Position numbers and translations under genes: made by a program. 64,000 nt of DNA. Origin: Micromonospora sp. NBC_00389 (GTDB lineage: Bacteria; Actinomycetota; Actinomycetes; Mycobacteriales; Micromonosporaceae). A model generated the notes under the pieces. The model saw only the letters and a list, made by a program, of their open reading frames with translations, was not told the DNA's origin and did no database searches. The stretch spans positions 7,564,001-7,628,000 of the forward strand of contig NZ_CP107947.1 in the NCBI RefSeq assembly GCF_036059255.1, in the 5' to 3' direction. This document shows, piece by piece, positions 63,924 through 64,000 of this stretch. Position 1 is the first letter of the stretch; every line of letters begins with the position of its first letter.

Positions 63924-64000
63924 GTGCTCGCCGTACTTAGTCCCGGCCAGGGTTCTCAGAAACCCGGCTTCCTGACCCCCTGGCTCGACCTGACCGGCAC
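63924..64000 (+). CDS. fabD: Malonyl-CoA:ACP transacylase, N-terminal fragment
   Basis: The window ends 25 codons into this gene. It starts with GTG at 63924 and reads MLAVLSPGQGSQKPGFL..., the typical N-terminus of FabD (SPGQGSQ loop). A GGGAGAG lies 9 nt upstream. FabD loads malonyl groups on ACP for fatty-acid synthesis. The FasR-like gene upstream supports the identification. Confidence 0.85.
   Translation, partial: MLAVLSPGQGSQKPGFLTPWLDLTG

Overview
The window is very GC-rich DNA with dense, short-spaced genes, many GTG starts and GTGA/ATGA overlaps. It looks like the chromosome of a filamentous actinomycete, most likely a Micromonosporaceae member (Micromonospora type). Supporting evidence is an actinobacterial RNase P RNA, a homodimeric AceE, an AhpE-type peroxiredoxin beside a DUF3052 protein, an RNase HI/phosphatase - zinc ribbon - Nif3 trio arranged as in mycobacteria, and a FasR-type regulator directly upstream of fabD. 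The genus is an inference. There is no phage, insertion sequence, integrase or CRISPR array; this is mostly core chromosome with accessory islands.

Left part (1-14.4 kb): a cut AraC-type regulator, a GNAT enzyme, a transglutaminase-like protein, an epoxide hydrolase-thioredoxin-like pair, a broken gene, a MOSC protein, rnpB, a TauE/SafE permease, a MarR-controlled MFS exporter, a DUF3311/sodium:solute symporter pair and a secreted M14 carboxypeptidase. Next (14.4-20.3 kb) come the RNase HI/zinc ribbon/Nif3 group, an XRE regulator with a flavoprotein, and a divergent primase/polymerase-like protein.

Middle part (20.3-26.5 kb): the most interesting block, a tightly packed minus-strand operon of DUF1800, DUF1501, a heme/FAD ferric-reductase-like membrane protein, a secreted FMN-binding protein with the SGAT flavinylation motif, and the ApbE flavin transferase. 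Together these predict a transmembrane electron path to exported proteins of unknown function. It is followed by a SNF2 helicase/SWIM pair, an envelope-type group (pyruvyl transferase, glycosyltransferase, MprF-like aminoacyl transferase domain), and an accessory stretch (36-42.5 kb) of small enzymes, hypothetical proteins and decayed genes.

Right part (42.6-64 kb): tRNA-Val(UAC), AhpE, DUF3052, a fused E1 alpha/beta 2-oxoacid dehydrogenase with an odd acidic insert, a MarR regulator, a PhoD-like phosphatase, YjbQ, aceE, a beta-glucosidase coupled to an MFS permease, gltX, a CopC-like protein, a frameshifted membrane protein, pyrE, a two-component system, fasR and the start of fabD. Central metabolism (aceE to acetyl-CoA, fasR/fabD to fatty acids) is thus grouped near the right end.

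Several decayed genes were found by reading across frames: 4898-5232, 33561-33764, 41129-41545, 58715-58811 and 59268-59806. A degenerate copy of the rnpB 3' end lies 1 kb from rnpB.
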